Shown piece after piece: positions 1 through 9,222 of a stretch of 64,000 bases of DNA. The notes beneath the pieces were generated by a model that searched no databases, was not told the origin of the DNA, and was given only the letters and a program-made list of their open reading frames with translations. The translations under genes were made by a program, and so were the position numbers. Location: assembly GCA_965226855.1 (NCBI GenBank), contig CBDDEE010000030.1, positions 1-64,000 on the forward strand. Direction: 5' to 3'. Positions within the stretch are counted from its first letter, which is position 1, and every line of letters begins with the position of its first letter. The stretch is from JAUXJB01 sp965226855. GTDB lineage: Bacteria > Myxococcota_A > UBA9160 > SZUA-336.

Positions 1-300
1 CACGATCTTGTGAATCTCGCTGCGGATGGTGGGGTTGATGATCTTGGCGTAGTAGCCCGGCCCGATATTCTGGTGCAGGGCGGGAAGCTCTGCGCCCTGC
101 GGCCGAAAGCGGATCGAGATGTCGAGGCCGACCGAGAGCCCGTTGCTGGCCAGGACGGTGAGTCGTTCGGGCCCGTCCTGGACGCGAACGTCGTAGATGT
201 ACATCGTGTCCCAGGGCCAGAGGACGTGAATCCCCTCCCCGAAGAAGTCACTCTGCGTGCCCCCCCAGAGCTTGAAGAGCACACCCTGGGCAGGGCTGCC
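1..300 (-). CDS. Partial SPFH/prohibitin-family protein (cut by left edge, 5' end abnormal)
   Basis: Reading the minus strand gives a Band-7/prohibitin core: a QGVLF-K segment, then FFGEGIHVLWPW, then IYDVRVQ, and an RPQGAELPALHQNIG stretch that matches the family's 'RP..LP.ly..lG.dY' region. SPFH proteins are membrane-anchored and form ring scaffolds that regulate membrane proteases. The end of the protein lies outside the window. The N-terminal membrane helix that normally precedes this core is not present in any upstream frame, and a different plus-strand gene starts about 95 bases away, so the 5' end was probably lost by rearrangement. Family call is fairly sure; whether it is functional is not. 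Confidence 0.6.
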
Positions 301-394
301 ACACCCGCACGCCGATCGACCCCGTGCGCTAGGGGCGACAGCTGGCGAATCGGAGTATGCTCCGGGCTCACGAGCCCAGATAGGAGTACCCCCC

Positions 395-772
395 TTGCTC
401 GCATACTCTACGATCGGAACAACGGACATGGCCCGGGCGGTCGCGTTCTACGACGCACTGCTCGCCGAGGTCGGCGCCAAGCAGCTCTTCGGAATGGACC
501 GCATCAAGTTCTACGGAACCTCGACGGACGAGTCCATGCTCGCCCTGTGCATCCCCCACGACGAGAAGCCCCACGAGCGGGGCAACGGCCAGATGGTCGC
601 GATTCCCGGAGGTTCAAGGGAAGGCGTCGACAAGATGTACGCGAAGGCACTCGAGCTGGGTGCCACCGACGAAGGGCCGCCCGGAGAGCGGATCCCGAAT
701 GTGTTTTACGGGGCCTACGTCCGCGACCTGGACGGCAACAAGCTCTGCTTCATGGAGATGACGTTCGGCTGA
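395..772 (+). CDS. VOC (glyoxalase/bleomycin-resistance fold) family protein
   Basis: About 125 residues, the normal length of a single-domain VOC protein. It opens with LLAYSTIGTTDMARAVAFYDALL, the family's first beta strand and helix. It ends with VRDLDGNKLCFME, the typical 'DPdGn.ie' metal-site end of the second module. VOC proteins bind a metal and act on small molecules or sequester drugs; the substrate here cannot be told. An upstream ATG at 257 is in frame, but the family homology starts near TTG 395, which has a TAGGAG ribosome site at 381-386, so I chose TTG. Nothing nearby suggests an operon partner. Confidence 0.8.
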   Translation: MLAYSTIGTTDMARAVAFYDALLAEVGAKQLFGMDRIKFYGTSTDESMLALCIPHDEKPHERGNGQMVAIPGGSREGVDKMYAKALELGATDEGPPGERIPNVFYGAYVRDLDGNKLCFMEMTFG

Positions 773-1018
773 GGCTGGCGAACCTCTGACATCGCCGGCG
801 GCGCAGAACGCGTCGCTGGCGCCGGTCAAGACGTCATGGCAACCATCCATCTTCACAATCCCAACGTAAAGGATGTGCCCGGACTTCTGTAAATCATCAA
901 CCCGACCGTTCACCCCGTGGCGGGCTCGCCCGTGGAGCTGGGCGACTCAATGACGTAAGCTCTCATCAACGTGATCGAGCAGGAAGTGATCGTAGTGACG
1001 GCCTTGAAGAGGTGTCTG

Positions 1019-1651
1019 ATGAAGCGATTCACCGTGTGCATGATTCTGGCGCTCGTCGGCGGAGTGCTTACCGCCCCCCCACTGGCCGTTGCGCAACAGA
1101 GAGATCCGCTGCCTCGGGTGGAGCCGCACCAGCGGCTCACGGGACCGAGAATCGATGCGACCGCCGATTCGGAAGGCCTGGTTCCACTGCGCGCCTTCTG
1201 CCCCGAAGACTGGGACACCTGTCGCAAGTATTGGGATTACACGGTCAACTTCGTGCAGAACAACACGATTCCGACTCGCGAGAGGGAGCTCCTCATTCTT
1301 CGCACCGCTTGGCTGTCGCGGGGCAACTACATCTGGGGACGTCACGACGCCATCGGACAGGATGCCGGGCTTTCGGAAGAAGAGATTGTGAGGATCACGG
1401 TCGGCCCCGACGCGGCCGGGTGGAGCGGTTTTGACTCGACGCTGCTCCGCGCGGCGGACGAGCTTCACCGGAGCCGCTTCATTTCCGAGGCGACCTGGAA
1501 CGTCCTGGCCGAGCGCTACTCTGAGAGCGAGCTGACCGAGGTCGTTCTGATCGTCGGGAACTATACGCAGCTCGCGATGTTCCAGAACACGCTGGGAGTA
1601 CAGCTACCCGCCGGCTTCGCTGGGTTGCCCGAAGGGCCTGCTTCCCAATAA
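1019..1651 (+). CDS. Secreted carboxymuconolactone decarboxylase (CMD/AhpD-like) family protein
   Basis: A 210-residue protein with a classic signal peptide (MKRF, a hydrophobic stretch, then AVAQQ) followed by a CMD domain. The segment ERELLILRTAWLSRGNYIWGRHDAIG is the family's helix pair, but the usual CxxC pair of AhpD is absent (tyrosine and tryptophan occupy the area), so thiol peroxidase chemistry is unlikely. An in-frame ATG at 971 exists. ATG 1019 is preferred because AGAGG lies just before it and the signal peptide begins there. Export to the periplasm is inferred. The true substrate is unknown. Confidence 0.82.
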   Translation: MKRFTVCMILALVGGVLTAPPLAVAQQRDPLPRVEPHQRLTGPRIDATADSEGLVPLRAFCPEDWDTCRKYWDYTVNFVQNNTIPTRERELLILRTAWLSRGNYIWGRHDAIGQDAGLSEEEIVRITVGPDAAGWSGFDSTLLRAADELHRSRFISEATWNVLAERYSESELTEVVLIVGNYTQLAMFQNTLGVQLPAGFAGLPEGPASQ

Positions 1652-1962
1652 GCCCGAGCCCGCGACGGTGATGACTGTCCGCAACAGCCCCGTCGTGGAA
1701 TGAAGCCGGGTGACGTGGGCCTCCTGACCGAGCGCGTAGGCCAACACAGGAAGGGTGGAACGTGGCAGGGACGTGCACCACGGACGGCATCACGGTCCGC
1801 GTAGCCGCGGGGTAGCTTGTCTGCGATGAGCCTCCGTAGGGCACGACACCGCCACGTTCATGACCTCCGGAAAGCCGAGCGGCTGGGTCACTGTGACGGC
1901 ATGTCGGCGAGTATTTGGCAGATCGATCCCGATGCCTAAGGCCGCCAGCCGCGCCCCGGGCC
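1652..1962. other. Spacer between CMD gene and IS cluster
   Basis: About 310 bases with no convincing intact gene. A minus-strand reading frame over 1790-1960 contains a protein-like stretch (LGIGIDLPNTRRHAVTVTQPLGF) that runs straight into the insertion sequence, so it could be the end of a gene broken by the transposon. I do not recognise the family. Confidence 0.3.
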
Positions 1963-1966
1963 CTAG

Positions 1967-3237
1967 CAGGCTGCTGAAAAACTCCTCATCGAAGGGTACC
2001 TTTGAGGGAAGCCCCAAGGGGGAGATGTGAGAGGACCGCAGACGCTCCAGGGTGGGATCTTCAGCTACGTATCGCTGGAGTCCCGGATTCCCGAGGACCA
2101 TCCGCTTCGAGCGATCCGGCGACTGGTGGACGCGGCGCTGGAGCAGCTGTCGCGACGCTTCGATGGTATCTACGCCAAAGGGGTCGGCCGACCGTCGGTC
2201 CCGCCGGAGCAGCTGTTGCGGGCGCTGCTGTTGCAGGTGCTGTACACGATCCGGAGCGAGCGCCAGCTGATCGAGCAGATCGACTACAACCTGCTCTACC
2301 GCTGGTTCGTGGGCCTGGAGCTGGACGATGAGGTGTTCAGCGCGACGGTGTTCACCAAGAATCGGGAACGGCTGCTGAAGGGCGAGATCGCTCAGCATTT
2401 CTTCGAGGCGGTGCTGGCGCAGGCGGAGTCGGAGGGGTTGGTGTCATCGGAGCACTTCACGGTGGACGGGACGCTGATCGAGGCGTGGGCGAGCCAGAAG
2501 AGCTTCGTGCGCAAGGACGAGAAGCGCAGGGACGATGACGACCCGGGCAACCCGACGGTCAACTTCCGGGGCGAGAAGCGGAGCAACCAGACGCATGCGT
2601 CGAGGACGGATCCGGACGCCCGACTGGCGGGGATGAGGGGCCAGGGCGCGCGGCTCGCGTATCAGGGACACGTCGTGACGGAGAACCGCAACGGCCTGGT
2701 GGTGGCGGCGAAGCTCACTCAGGCGTCGGGGTATGCGGAGCGCGAAGCGGCTCTCGAGATGGTGCTGGGTCTGGGGGGCGCTCGCCGGATCACCCTGGCT
2801 GGAGACAAGGGCTACGACGCCAAGAGCTTTGTGCAGGCGCTTCGGGCCTGGAGCGTTACCCCGCACGTGGCACAGAACACGACGAACCGCCGAAGCGCGA
2901 TCGATCGAAGGACCACAGGACACCCGGGCTACGAGGTGAGCCAGCGCTTCCGCAAACGGGTGGAGGAGGTGTTTGGCTGGATGAAGACGGTGGGCTTGAT
3001 GCGCAAGACCCGGCACCGGGGCACGGATCGGGTCGGCTGGGTCTTCACCTTCACTGCTGCGGCCTACAACCTGGTCCGTATCCGCAACCTGTTGGAGGCG
3101 ACATAGCTCATGATCCCGCAAGATCTACCCGTGCGACACCGAACCGGTTCGTACCGGGAACGGCGATCCCTCTCCCTGCTCGGCACGCCTCCCGTCAGAG
3201 GCGTCCCGCCCAACCCAGTCACTTTCTCCGCAGCCTG
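1967..3237 (+). mobile_element. Complete IS5-family insertion sequence with CTAG target duplication
   Basis: The left end reads CAGGCTGCTGAAAAACT and the right end is its imperfect inverse (AGTCACTTTCTCCGCAGCCTG). Both are flanked by CTAG (1963-1966 and 3238-3241), the 4-bp YTAR-type duplication known for the IS5 subgroup. The element is 1271 bp and carries a single intact transposase, so it may still be active. It sits exactly at the CTAG bordering the neighbouring IS1182-like element. Confidence 0.85.
2027..3106 (+). CDS. IS5-family transposase
   Basis: A 359-residue DDE transposase. The N-terminal third has the DUF772-type helix domain (SRIPEDHPLRAIRRLVD, then PEQLLRALLLQVLY). The catalytic acidic residues are visible in FTVDGTLIEAW, LAGDKGYDAK and the C-terminal EEVFGWMK. 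The GTG start at 2027 follows a purine-rich AAGGGGGAG ribosome site. The reading frame is complete and lies inside clear terminal inverted repeats, so the protein should be able to mobilise the element. Its function is cut-and-paste movement of the flanking 1.27-kb IS. Confidence 0.92.
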   Translation: MRGPQTLQGGIFSYVSLESRIPEDHPLRAIRRLVDAALEQLSRRFDGIYAKGVGRPSVPPEQLLRALLLQVLYTIRSERQLIEQIDYNLLYRWFVGLELDDEVFSATVFTKNRERLLKGEIAQHFFEAVLAQAESEGLVSSEHFTVDGTLIEAWASQKSFVRKDEKRRDDDDPGNPTVNFRGEKRSNQTHASRTDPDARLAGMRGQGARLAYQGHVVTENRNGLVVAAKLTQASGYAEREAALEMVLGLGGARRITLAGDKGYDAKSFVQALRAWSVTPHVAQNTTNRRSAIDRRTTGHPGYEVSQRFRKRVEEVFGWMKTVGLMRKTRHRGTDRVGWVFTFTAAAYNLVRIRNLLEAT

Positions 3238-4545
3238 CTAGGAGAGTGACCCAAGATTCGGGTGGGCGGAGGTGATTGTAGCGAGGGCCCCCAACTGGAC
3301 GTGGAGCGATGTACGGGCCAACGGGGGTCCGAGGTAGCCGGTAGATGTCGATCTACACAGATATGCGTCAGATCCAGGGCCTGACGTGCGCGAAACGGGT
3401 CCGCACCCGCCCGATCACGCCATCTGCGCTCGGCAGAGCGCCATCACGTTGAAGCCCGAGCACACCAGGTCCCACTCTCCCGTCACCTTCTCCTGGCCGC
3501 GCAGCATGAAGCGCCGAAACCGCTGTCGTGCCTTGATCTCGGCAAACGGCCGCTCCGCCTGGGTCTTCCGCTGCGCGTAGCGTTGCTGGGCCCAGGGCAG
3601 TCGTAAGATCCGGTGCATCCGCTGCGCCCGGGCTCCCTTGGGCCAGCGGGACGACTTCCGCCCGCGGACCGCGATCAACGCCTGTTGTCCCCGCCGTTCC
3701 AACGCCTTCAGGTTCGACTCGCTCAGGTACCCGTTGTCGGCCAGCAGAATCTCCGCTCGCTGACTCGTGTTCGTCTCGATTGCCTCGACCATGGGCTCCA
3801 ACTGCTCGTAGTCATTGGCCTTCTCTGTCAGCTCGTTCGCCACGATCAGGCCGTCCTCACTCGTCGCCAGCTGCGCGTTGTAGCAGTACTGCAAGGATCC
3901 CTCGGTCTTCATCATGTTCGCTTCGGGGTCCGCGAAGCTCTTCTGGTGCTTCGCTTCGAGCTTCTCCCCCTTCTCCCGCTCCAGCTGCTCCCGGGCCGCT
4001 CGGATCCGCTCCCGTCGTCGCTCGCGCAGCTGTAGCTCTTCTGGAAGCCCACCTCCGCCATCGTCGTCCCCGTGCTCTTGCTCTTCCGCAGCGTTGAGCT
4101 CGTCCATCTGCGCCACGATCTGCTCGATCTCGTCGCTCAGCTGATCCTCCGCCTCCAGCATCCGCGCGTGGCTCATCGCCTTGGACCGCGACGTGTTCGC
4201 CCGGATCTTCGTGCCGTCTACCGCCACCTGCCCGAGCTTCACAAGCCCCATCGCCTGCGCCACCTTCAGCGTCTGCAAGAACACCTCTCGGAAGTCCCTG
4301 TGGTGACGGTCCCGGAATCGGTTGATCGTCCGGAAGTTCGGTCGTAGCCCAGCCGCGAGGTAGCGAAACCGCAGGTCGTAGTGCAGCCGTCGCGCAAGCT
4401 CCCGCCCGCTGTACACGCCCACGACCGCCCCCAGAAGCCACAGCTTCAACAGCATCCGAGGCGGGAAGGCTCGCTCTCCACGCCGGCGATACCGCTTCTC
4501 GAACCGCCGCAGATCCAGCGACTCCACCAAATCGTCGATGAACAG

Positions 4546-5988
4546 GGGCTTGTCCTATTCGGTGTTGAATCTCCGAGAGCAGCGACTCCCGATTGAACGA
4601 TCTTACGCGGCTTCGTTATCTACGTGAAGTGATTCCTCGTGGCGTCGAAGTGCGTCGACGAGCGTTGACATGTCTTTCAATCCCCTGACCCGGCGGAAGC
4701 CTTTCCGAGCGTCGAGGAGGGCGGCTCCGACCCAACGGAGCATCATCTTCCCTCCCCGCCACCGTTTCACTCGTCGTGTGTAGGTTGCGATCTTGTCGTT
4801 CAGGCTCTCGATCGCGTTGGTACTCCGGAGGCTTTGAAGGAGAATTCCATTCACTCCGAGGCGCAGCAGGGTGAGAGTGTCCTCCAAGCCCTCGCGAAGT
4901 GAGGCGGCCGCACCCGGATGCGACTGTTCGAGCGACCGCGCCAGGTTCTCGAGAAGTCGCTGCGCCCGCGCTGCGTCCGTCGCATTCCATGCCTCGTCCA
5001 GCGCGCGTTTGATGCTGGGGCGAGCGGTCTGCGGCAGGTGCCCGAGTACGTTTTGGCGCTTGTGCACCGGACACCTTTGGATCAGCGCCAGGTCACCGAA
5101 AATCTTGTCGATCGCTTGGCGCAGCGCTTTCGAGCCGTCGATCACGAACACCAACGCCTGGTCGGTCGAGAGCCCACGTTCCACGAGGTCTGCGAGAAGC
5201 GCCCTTGCGACGGCCGCGTTCTCGGTGTTGCCCTCGCGAATCCCCAGCGGATGCTTCTTCCCGTCGGAATCGAACCCCAGAGCCACCAAAATGCAGTGGT
5301 CACGGAAGTGGATGCCGTCAAGCATCACGATCTTCAAGTCGAGCTCGGCGAGAGGCTGGCTGATCCACTCGCCCAGTTTCTGCTCGGTCAACGCCACGAA
5401 CCGACGGGAGACAGCGCTCCTCGAGGTCGACCGTTCGGTCTCCGTGGGCGGCAGTCGATCCAAGCTTCGCGCATAGCGTCGAGTCGATACGCCCGCTGCC
5501 ACCGCTTCGAGCGTGTGGTGATCCAGTGGATCCCGATCCGTCGCAGCCTCGAAGCTCGGCAGTACAAGTTCTCCGCCCTCGATCGACCGAACGCGAGGTC
5601 GACGAATCGCGATCCGCCGACCTCCCAAAGTGACGGGACTCTCCGTGCTCCCCGCGCGACGACCGGGGCGCTCCTCATCGGGTTTCCAAGGCAGACCGCA
5701 CAGCGCCGTGCGGTCGTGCTCCATCATCGCACCGAGCACTTGCTTGCCTGCCTCGACGCAGATACCGAAAAACGCGCGGTCGATGTCTTCGAGCGCCGAC
5801 AACATCGGTAGCGGTAACTTGACGTGGGCGGTGTGAGCAACGGGTAGGTCTTGAGTGAACTTTGATTTCGTGAAATGCTTCGCCATGGTTGGCTCCTTCG
5901 TTGGGTTTGCATACCCCCTCCGTACCACACGGAGGGCGAAGGAGCCGCCACTCTCATCTCTCTAAATCACACCTTCTGGGACATCCCC
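4546..5988 (-). mobile_element. Complete IS256-family insertion sequence
   Basis: It is bounded by the 8-bp direct repeat ATGAACAG (4538-4545 and 5989-5996), the usual duplication size for IS256. The imperfect inverted ends begin GGGCTTGTCC on the left and GGGGATGTCCCAG on the inverse of the right end, sharing GGG..TGTCC and GGTGT blocks. The 1443-bp element carries one intact transposase. It landed between codons 30 and 31 of the IS1182-like transposase. Confidence 0.88.
4603..5886 (-). CDS. IS256-family (mutator-type) transposase
   Basis: 427 residues from ATG 5886, which has an AAGGAG ribosome site six bases upstream; a longer in-frame start at 5928 is less likely. Family signatures include KIVMLDGIHFRDH (first catalytic Asp), ALVFVIDGSKALRQAI (second Asp), RCPVHKRQNVLGHLP, and the C-terminal STNAIESLNDKI with the catalytic Glu. 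The protein moves the surrounding IS. The frame is intact with both ends present, so the element may still be mobile. Confidence 0.93.
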   Translation of the reverse strand: MAKHFTKSKFTQDLPVAHTAHVKLPLPMLSALEDIDRAFFGICVEAGKQVLGAMMEHDRTALCGLPWKPDEERPGRRAGSTESPVTLGGRRIAIRRPRVRSIEGGELVLPSFEAATDRDPLDHHTLEAVAAGVSTRRYARSLDRLPPTETERSTSRSAVSRRFVALTEQKLGEWISQPLAELDLKIVMLDGIHFRDHCILVALGFDSDGKKHPLGIREGNTENAAVARALLADLVERGLSTDQALVFVIDGSKALRQAIDKIFGDLALIQRCPVHKRQNVLGHLPQTARPSIKRALDEAWNATDAARAQRLLENLARSLEQSHPGAAASLREGLEDTLTLLRLGVNGILLQSLRSTNAIESLNDKIATYTRRVKRWRGGKMMLRWVGAALLDARKGFRRVRGLKDMSTLVDALRRHEESLHVDNEAA

Positions 5989-6136
5989 ATGAACAGCGCC
6001 GGATCCGATGGATCCAGAGCCTCCCCCACGTGCGCCGGTAGCAGCTCGCCCTGCTGCGGCACATACGCCTTGAACATGACCTCTTCTCCCACGCTCCCAA
6101 GTTAGCCAATAAGGGAATCTTGGGTCACTCTCCTAG

Positions 6137-6601
6137 CCGTAAGACGAATCGATAGGACGGGAAGGGCCATTGTCAGAACCCGAAAACCCCTCTTAAACCC
6201 CCTTCCATAGGGTGGGAGCGCAAGACGAGATCCGCCTTTGGCCGCGGATTCTTCGATCCGGACGTCTGCCCTCGGTCTGGCTGGGCGGCCCCGAGAGGGA
6301 TTGGACACTCGGCGGTCCCGGAGGGCGGCCCGGGGATCGACGAGTGGTTCGATTGCGGATGCCTGATCGAAGGTCACCCTGACGCGTTGCGATCGTTCGC
6401 CGTTGTCGTTCTCCACCCCGCGCGAGAACGGGTGAGAACCATCCTTCCATCCGGGCCTCGTTCGGCCATGGCTTCCTTCGGTTCTTTGGAGGGGCATAGC
6501 TTATTCCTAGGACCTCCGTGTTCTCACGACGGGGCCAGAGGGAATGCGGATGCTCACCTCCGAACCCGCTTCGCGTCGGCGTCTTGAGACGGAGACTGCG
6601 C
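6137..6601. other. Spacer between IS nest and IS110 remnant
   Basis: About 465 bases. Both strands give only short reading frames without family signatures. It may be the non-coding end of the degraded IS110 element, but no ends could be defined. Confidence 0.3.
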
Positions 6602-6989
6602 TCAGGCTTCGTGGCGTTGTCTCCTGCCCTGGCCGTCGCGTTCTGTCTCCATCGACGAACGAGCGCTCCCGGGCTCGTACACCTCCTCGTGCTTCCACAT
6701 TGCCAGCACCGTCGCGGCGATCATCCGAGCCAAGCTCAGCTTCGCGAGCGTCGGCTTCGTGCCTCCGTCGAGCAGGCGCTGGTATCGCGAGTAGATCGGA
6801 TCCTGGTCGCCGTGCTGGATCACCGTCGTCGCGGCCCCCTTGAAGATGTCCTTCAGCACACGGTTGTATTGACGGGACAGCCCGCGCGTCTGCGGCACCC
6901 GAGCTCGGATCCAGTCGCCCTCGGGCGTCTGCTTCCAGTCCGCACTCGAGCGCGTCACGATCCCGAACCCGCAGTAGCTCCAGAACTGC
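6602..6989 (-). pseudogene. IS110-family transposase C-terminal remnant
   Basis: The minus frame reads QFWSYCGFGIVTRSSADW, then NRVLKDIFKGAATTV, DPIYSRYQRLLDGGTKPTLAKLSLARMIA and VLAMWKHEEVYEP. This is the C-terminal (Transposase_20) half of IS110/IS1111 recombinases, which normally follow 'l.s..Gl.P' with this pattern. A TAG lies directly upstream at 6990-6992 and no RuvC-like N-terminal half is present. The piece is a dead fragment. Confidence 0.75.
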
Positions 6990-7208
6990 TATGTGCCGGT
7001 CATGTGCCTCCCTCCCAGGATGCGGTCGGCCTCCACCAGCGGCCACCGTCTTCACCTTCACCCCCACTACTGTCTTCACCCACCAGTGGCCTTCTGGCCT
7101 TCCCCGGGTCCCGCGACCAAGTCAGTCAAGAGCCGAGTCGAGCACTGCAGCGCCGATGAGGCGCCTGCCTGTTACCATCTCAAGTCAACTAGCGAGGAGG
7201 CGAAGTTG

Positions 7209-8003
7209 GTGACTATGCGCTTCGAGAACAAGGTGGCCTTCGTGACGGCGGGGGGCTCTGGTATCGGTGCATCCACCGCGAGGAGCCTGGCGCGAGAGGG
7301 GGCCAAGGTGATGGTGGCCGATCTCAGTGGGCGCCGTGCGCAGGAGGTGTGCAAGTCGATTACCGAGCAGGGGGCCGATGCGATCTGGCTGAAGGGCGAC
7401 GCCGGCGACGCCGACAGCGTTCAGGAAATGATCAAACAGACCCTCGATCGCTGGGGTCGCCTCGACGTCGCGATCAACAACGCCGGTCTCGGGCTACCCA
7501 AGGCACTCGAGGAACTAACCCTCGAGGAGTGGAATGAGACGCTCCGTGTGACGACGACCAGTGTCTTTCTGAGCTTGAAGCACGTGTTGCCCATCATGCG
7601 CCAGCAGGGTGGCGGAGCGATCGTCAACACGGGCTCTGTTTCCGGCTTGATGGGCGACTACGGCATGTCTGCCTATAACGCGGCCAAGGCGGGCGTTGTG
7701 AATCTGACACGGGCAGCCGCGCTCGAAGTAGCGGCCGATGGCATTCGCGTGAACTGCGTCTGTCCAGGCGCCATCCAGACGCGCGTGGCAAAGCTACTGG
7801 GCGGGGAGCGAGAGGACGAGCTGGTCAAGAAGATGGGTGATTGTCACCCGCTGCGCCGCATGGGACAGCCCGAAGAGGTGGCCGAGCTCATCCTGTTCCT
7901 GGCGTCGGACGCGGCATCGTTCATCACCGGCGTGGCCTACTCTGTGGATGGCGGCATGACCGCGCACTCGGGCATGATCAACTTCCTGGACTACGCCCAG
8001 TAG
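7209..8003 (+). CDS. Short-chain dehydrogenase/reductase (SDR)
   Basis: A 264-residue classical SDR. It shows the nucleotide-binding TAGGSGIG motif near residue 14, the NNAG motif, the catalytic serine in NTGSVSG, the YNAAK active-site pair and the PGAIQT segment. Such enzymes oxidise or reduce alcohols and ketones with NAD(P). The GAGGAGG ribosome site at 7194-7200 is best spaced for GTG 7209; ATG 7215 is the alternative. It is followed after 52 bases by an acyl-CoA dehydrogenase on the same strand, so a shared role in acyl or steroid-like degradation is a reasonable guess. Substrate unknown. Confidence 0.93.
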   Translation: MTMRFENKVAFVTAGGSGIGASTARSLAREGAKVMVADLSGRRAQEVCKSITEQGADAIWLKGDAGDADSVQEMIKQTLDRWGRLDVAINNAGLGLPKALEELTLEEWNETLRVTTTSVFLSLKHVLPIMRQQGGGAIVNTGSVSGLMGDYGMSAYNAAKAGVVNLTRAAALEVAADGIRVNCVCPGAIQTRVAKLLGGEREDELVKKMGDCHPLRRMGQPEEVAELILFLASDAASFITGVAYSVDGGMTAHSGMINFLDYAQ

Positions 8004-8055
8004 GAGGAACTCGGTCGCGGTACACTGAGCTCAATCGCGCGATACGAGGAGTGAC

Positions 8056-9222
8056 ATGGATTTCTCGCTGACGGCAGAACAGAAGGCGATCGTCGAGGCA
8101 GTCCAGAAGACCTGCGCCGACTTCGACGACGACTATTGGCGCGAACACGATCAGACTGGCGAGTTCCCTTTCGATTTCCACCGGGCGATGGCGGACGGGG
8201 GCTGGCTGGGCATCGCCATGCCCGAGGAGTACGGCGGCGGTGGGCTCGGGGTGACCGAGGCGGCACTGGTCATGCACACCGTCGCCAACTCGTCCGGTGC
8301 CCAGAGTGCGGCATCGGCGATTCACATGAATATCTTCGGTCCGCACCCGATCGTCGTCTTCGGCAACGAGGAGCAGAAGAAGAAGTGGCTTCCGGAGCTG
8401 ATCCGCGGCGACGTCAAGTCCTGCTTCGGGGTAACGGAGCCGGATGCGGGACTGAATACCACCTCGATCGTCACCCGCGCCGAGCGGCGTGGCGACGAGT
8501 ACCTGGTGAACGGCGTGAAGATCTGGATCTCGACTGCGAGGGAAGCAGACAAGATCATGCTGCTCACCCGAACGACACCCAAGGAGGAGGGCGCGCGTCC
8601 CACCGACGGCATGACCCTCTTTTATACGGATCTGGACCGTACGCATTGCGACGTCCGAGTGATCCCCAAGATGGGGCGCGCGGCCGTCGATTCCTGTGAG
8701 GTCTTCATCGAGAACCTGCCCGTTCCCGCGGAGCACCGTGTCGGCAAGGAAGGCAAGGCCTTTCAGTATATTCTCCACAGCCTCAATCCGGAGCGCATCC
8801 TGGTGGGCATCGAAGCCGTCGGGATCGGCCAGAACGCGCTGGCGCGTGCGGCGAGCTACGCGCGTGAGCGCGTGGTCTTCGACCGCCCTATTGGCCAGAA
8901 CCAGGCGATCCAACATCCTCTGGCAGAGAGCTGGATGGAGCTGGAAGCCGCCTTTCTGATGGCCATGAAGGCGGCCTACCTGTACGACACCAAGCAGCCC
9001 TGCGGACTCGAGGCGAACTCGACGAAGTATCTCGGCGCCGAGGCCGGCTTCAAAGCTTGTACGCGCGCGGTCGCGACCTTCGGCGGCATGGGTTACGCCA
9101 AGGAGTTTCACGTAGAGCGGCTGCTGCGCGAGGTGATGATCGCAAAGCTCGCGCCAGTGAGTCCGCAGCTGATCCTCTGCAACATCGCCGAGAAGGCCCT
9201 CGGCCAGCCGAAGTCCTACTGA
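8056..9222 (+). CDS. Acyl-CoA dehydrogenase
   Basis: 388 residues, the full length of the family. It has the N-terminal helical domain (MDFSLTAEQKAIVE), the flavin-binding CFGVTEPDAG, the middle-domain VNGVKIWIS and the C-terminal FGGMGYAKEF. It is a FAD enzyme that introduces a double bond into acyl-CoA. The C-terminal 'YEGT' with the usual catalytic Glu is absent. The Glu in NPERILVGIE may serve instead, as in isovaleryl-CoA dehydrogenase (inference). It lies 52 bases after the SDR and probably shares its transcript. Confidence 0.93.
   Translation: MDFSLTAEQKAIVEAVQKTCADFDDDYWREHDQTGEFPFDFHRAMADGGWLGIAMPEEYGGGGLGVTEAALVMHTVANSSGAQSAASAIHMNIFGPHPIVVFGNEEQKKKWLPELIRGDVKSCFGVTEPDAGLNTTSIVTRAERRGDEYLVNGVKIWISTAREADKIMLLTRTTPKEEGARPTDGMTLFYTDLDRTHCDVRVIPKMGRAAVDSCEVFIENLPVPAEHRVGKEGKAFQYILHSLNPERILVGIEAVGIGQNALARAASYARERVVFDRPIGQNQAIQHPLAESWMELEAAFLMAMKAAYLYDTKQPCGLEANSTKYLGAEAGFKACTRAVATFGGMGYAKEFHVERLLREVMIAKLAPVSPQLILCNIAEKALGQPKSY

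Larger units (their letters stand above)
3415..6077 (-). pseudogene. Transposase of the IS1182-like element, split by IS256 insertion
   Basis: The N-terminal 30 codons start at ATG 6077 (MFKAYVPQQGELLPAHV, ending DPALF). The rest resumes at 4545 as IDDLVESLDLRRFEKRY and runs to 3415. Joining across the 8-bp duplication ATGAACAG restores one frame of about 405 residues. The large piece has the DUF772 part (PPRMLLKLWLLG), VAVDGTKI, LLADNGYLSE and a final QAERPFAEIKARQRFRRF, typical of DDE transposases. An ATG at 4530 lets a truncated protein be read, but it lacks the N-terminus, so I treat the gene as inactivated. Confidence 0.85.
3242..6132 (-). mobile_element. IS1182-like element, interrupted by an IS256-type element
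   Basis: An 18-bp perfect inverted repeat (GAGAGTGACCCAAGATTC) lies at 3242-3259 and, inverted, at 6115-6132. CTAG borders both ends (3238-3241 and 6133-6136). Removing the IS256 insert and one target copy leaves about 1440 bp, the size of a simple IS with one transposase. The CTAG on the left is shared with the adjacent IS5 element, so two elements used the same target tetranucleotide. Confidence 0.75.

Noticed and set aside
1019..1651. Second selenoprotein among CMD genes
   Set aside because: No in-frame TGA, and the CxxC site is not conserved in this copy.
1790..2398. Minus-strand 202-residue gene
   Set aside because: Most of it is antisense to the IS5 transposase; only 1790-1960 looks protein-like and may be a remnant.
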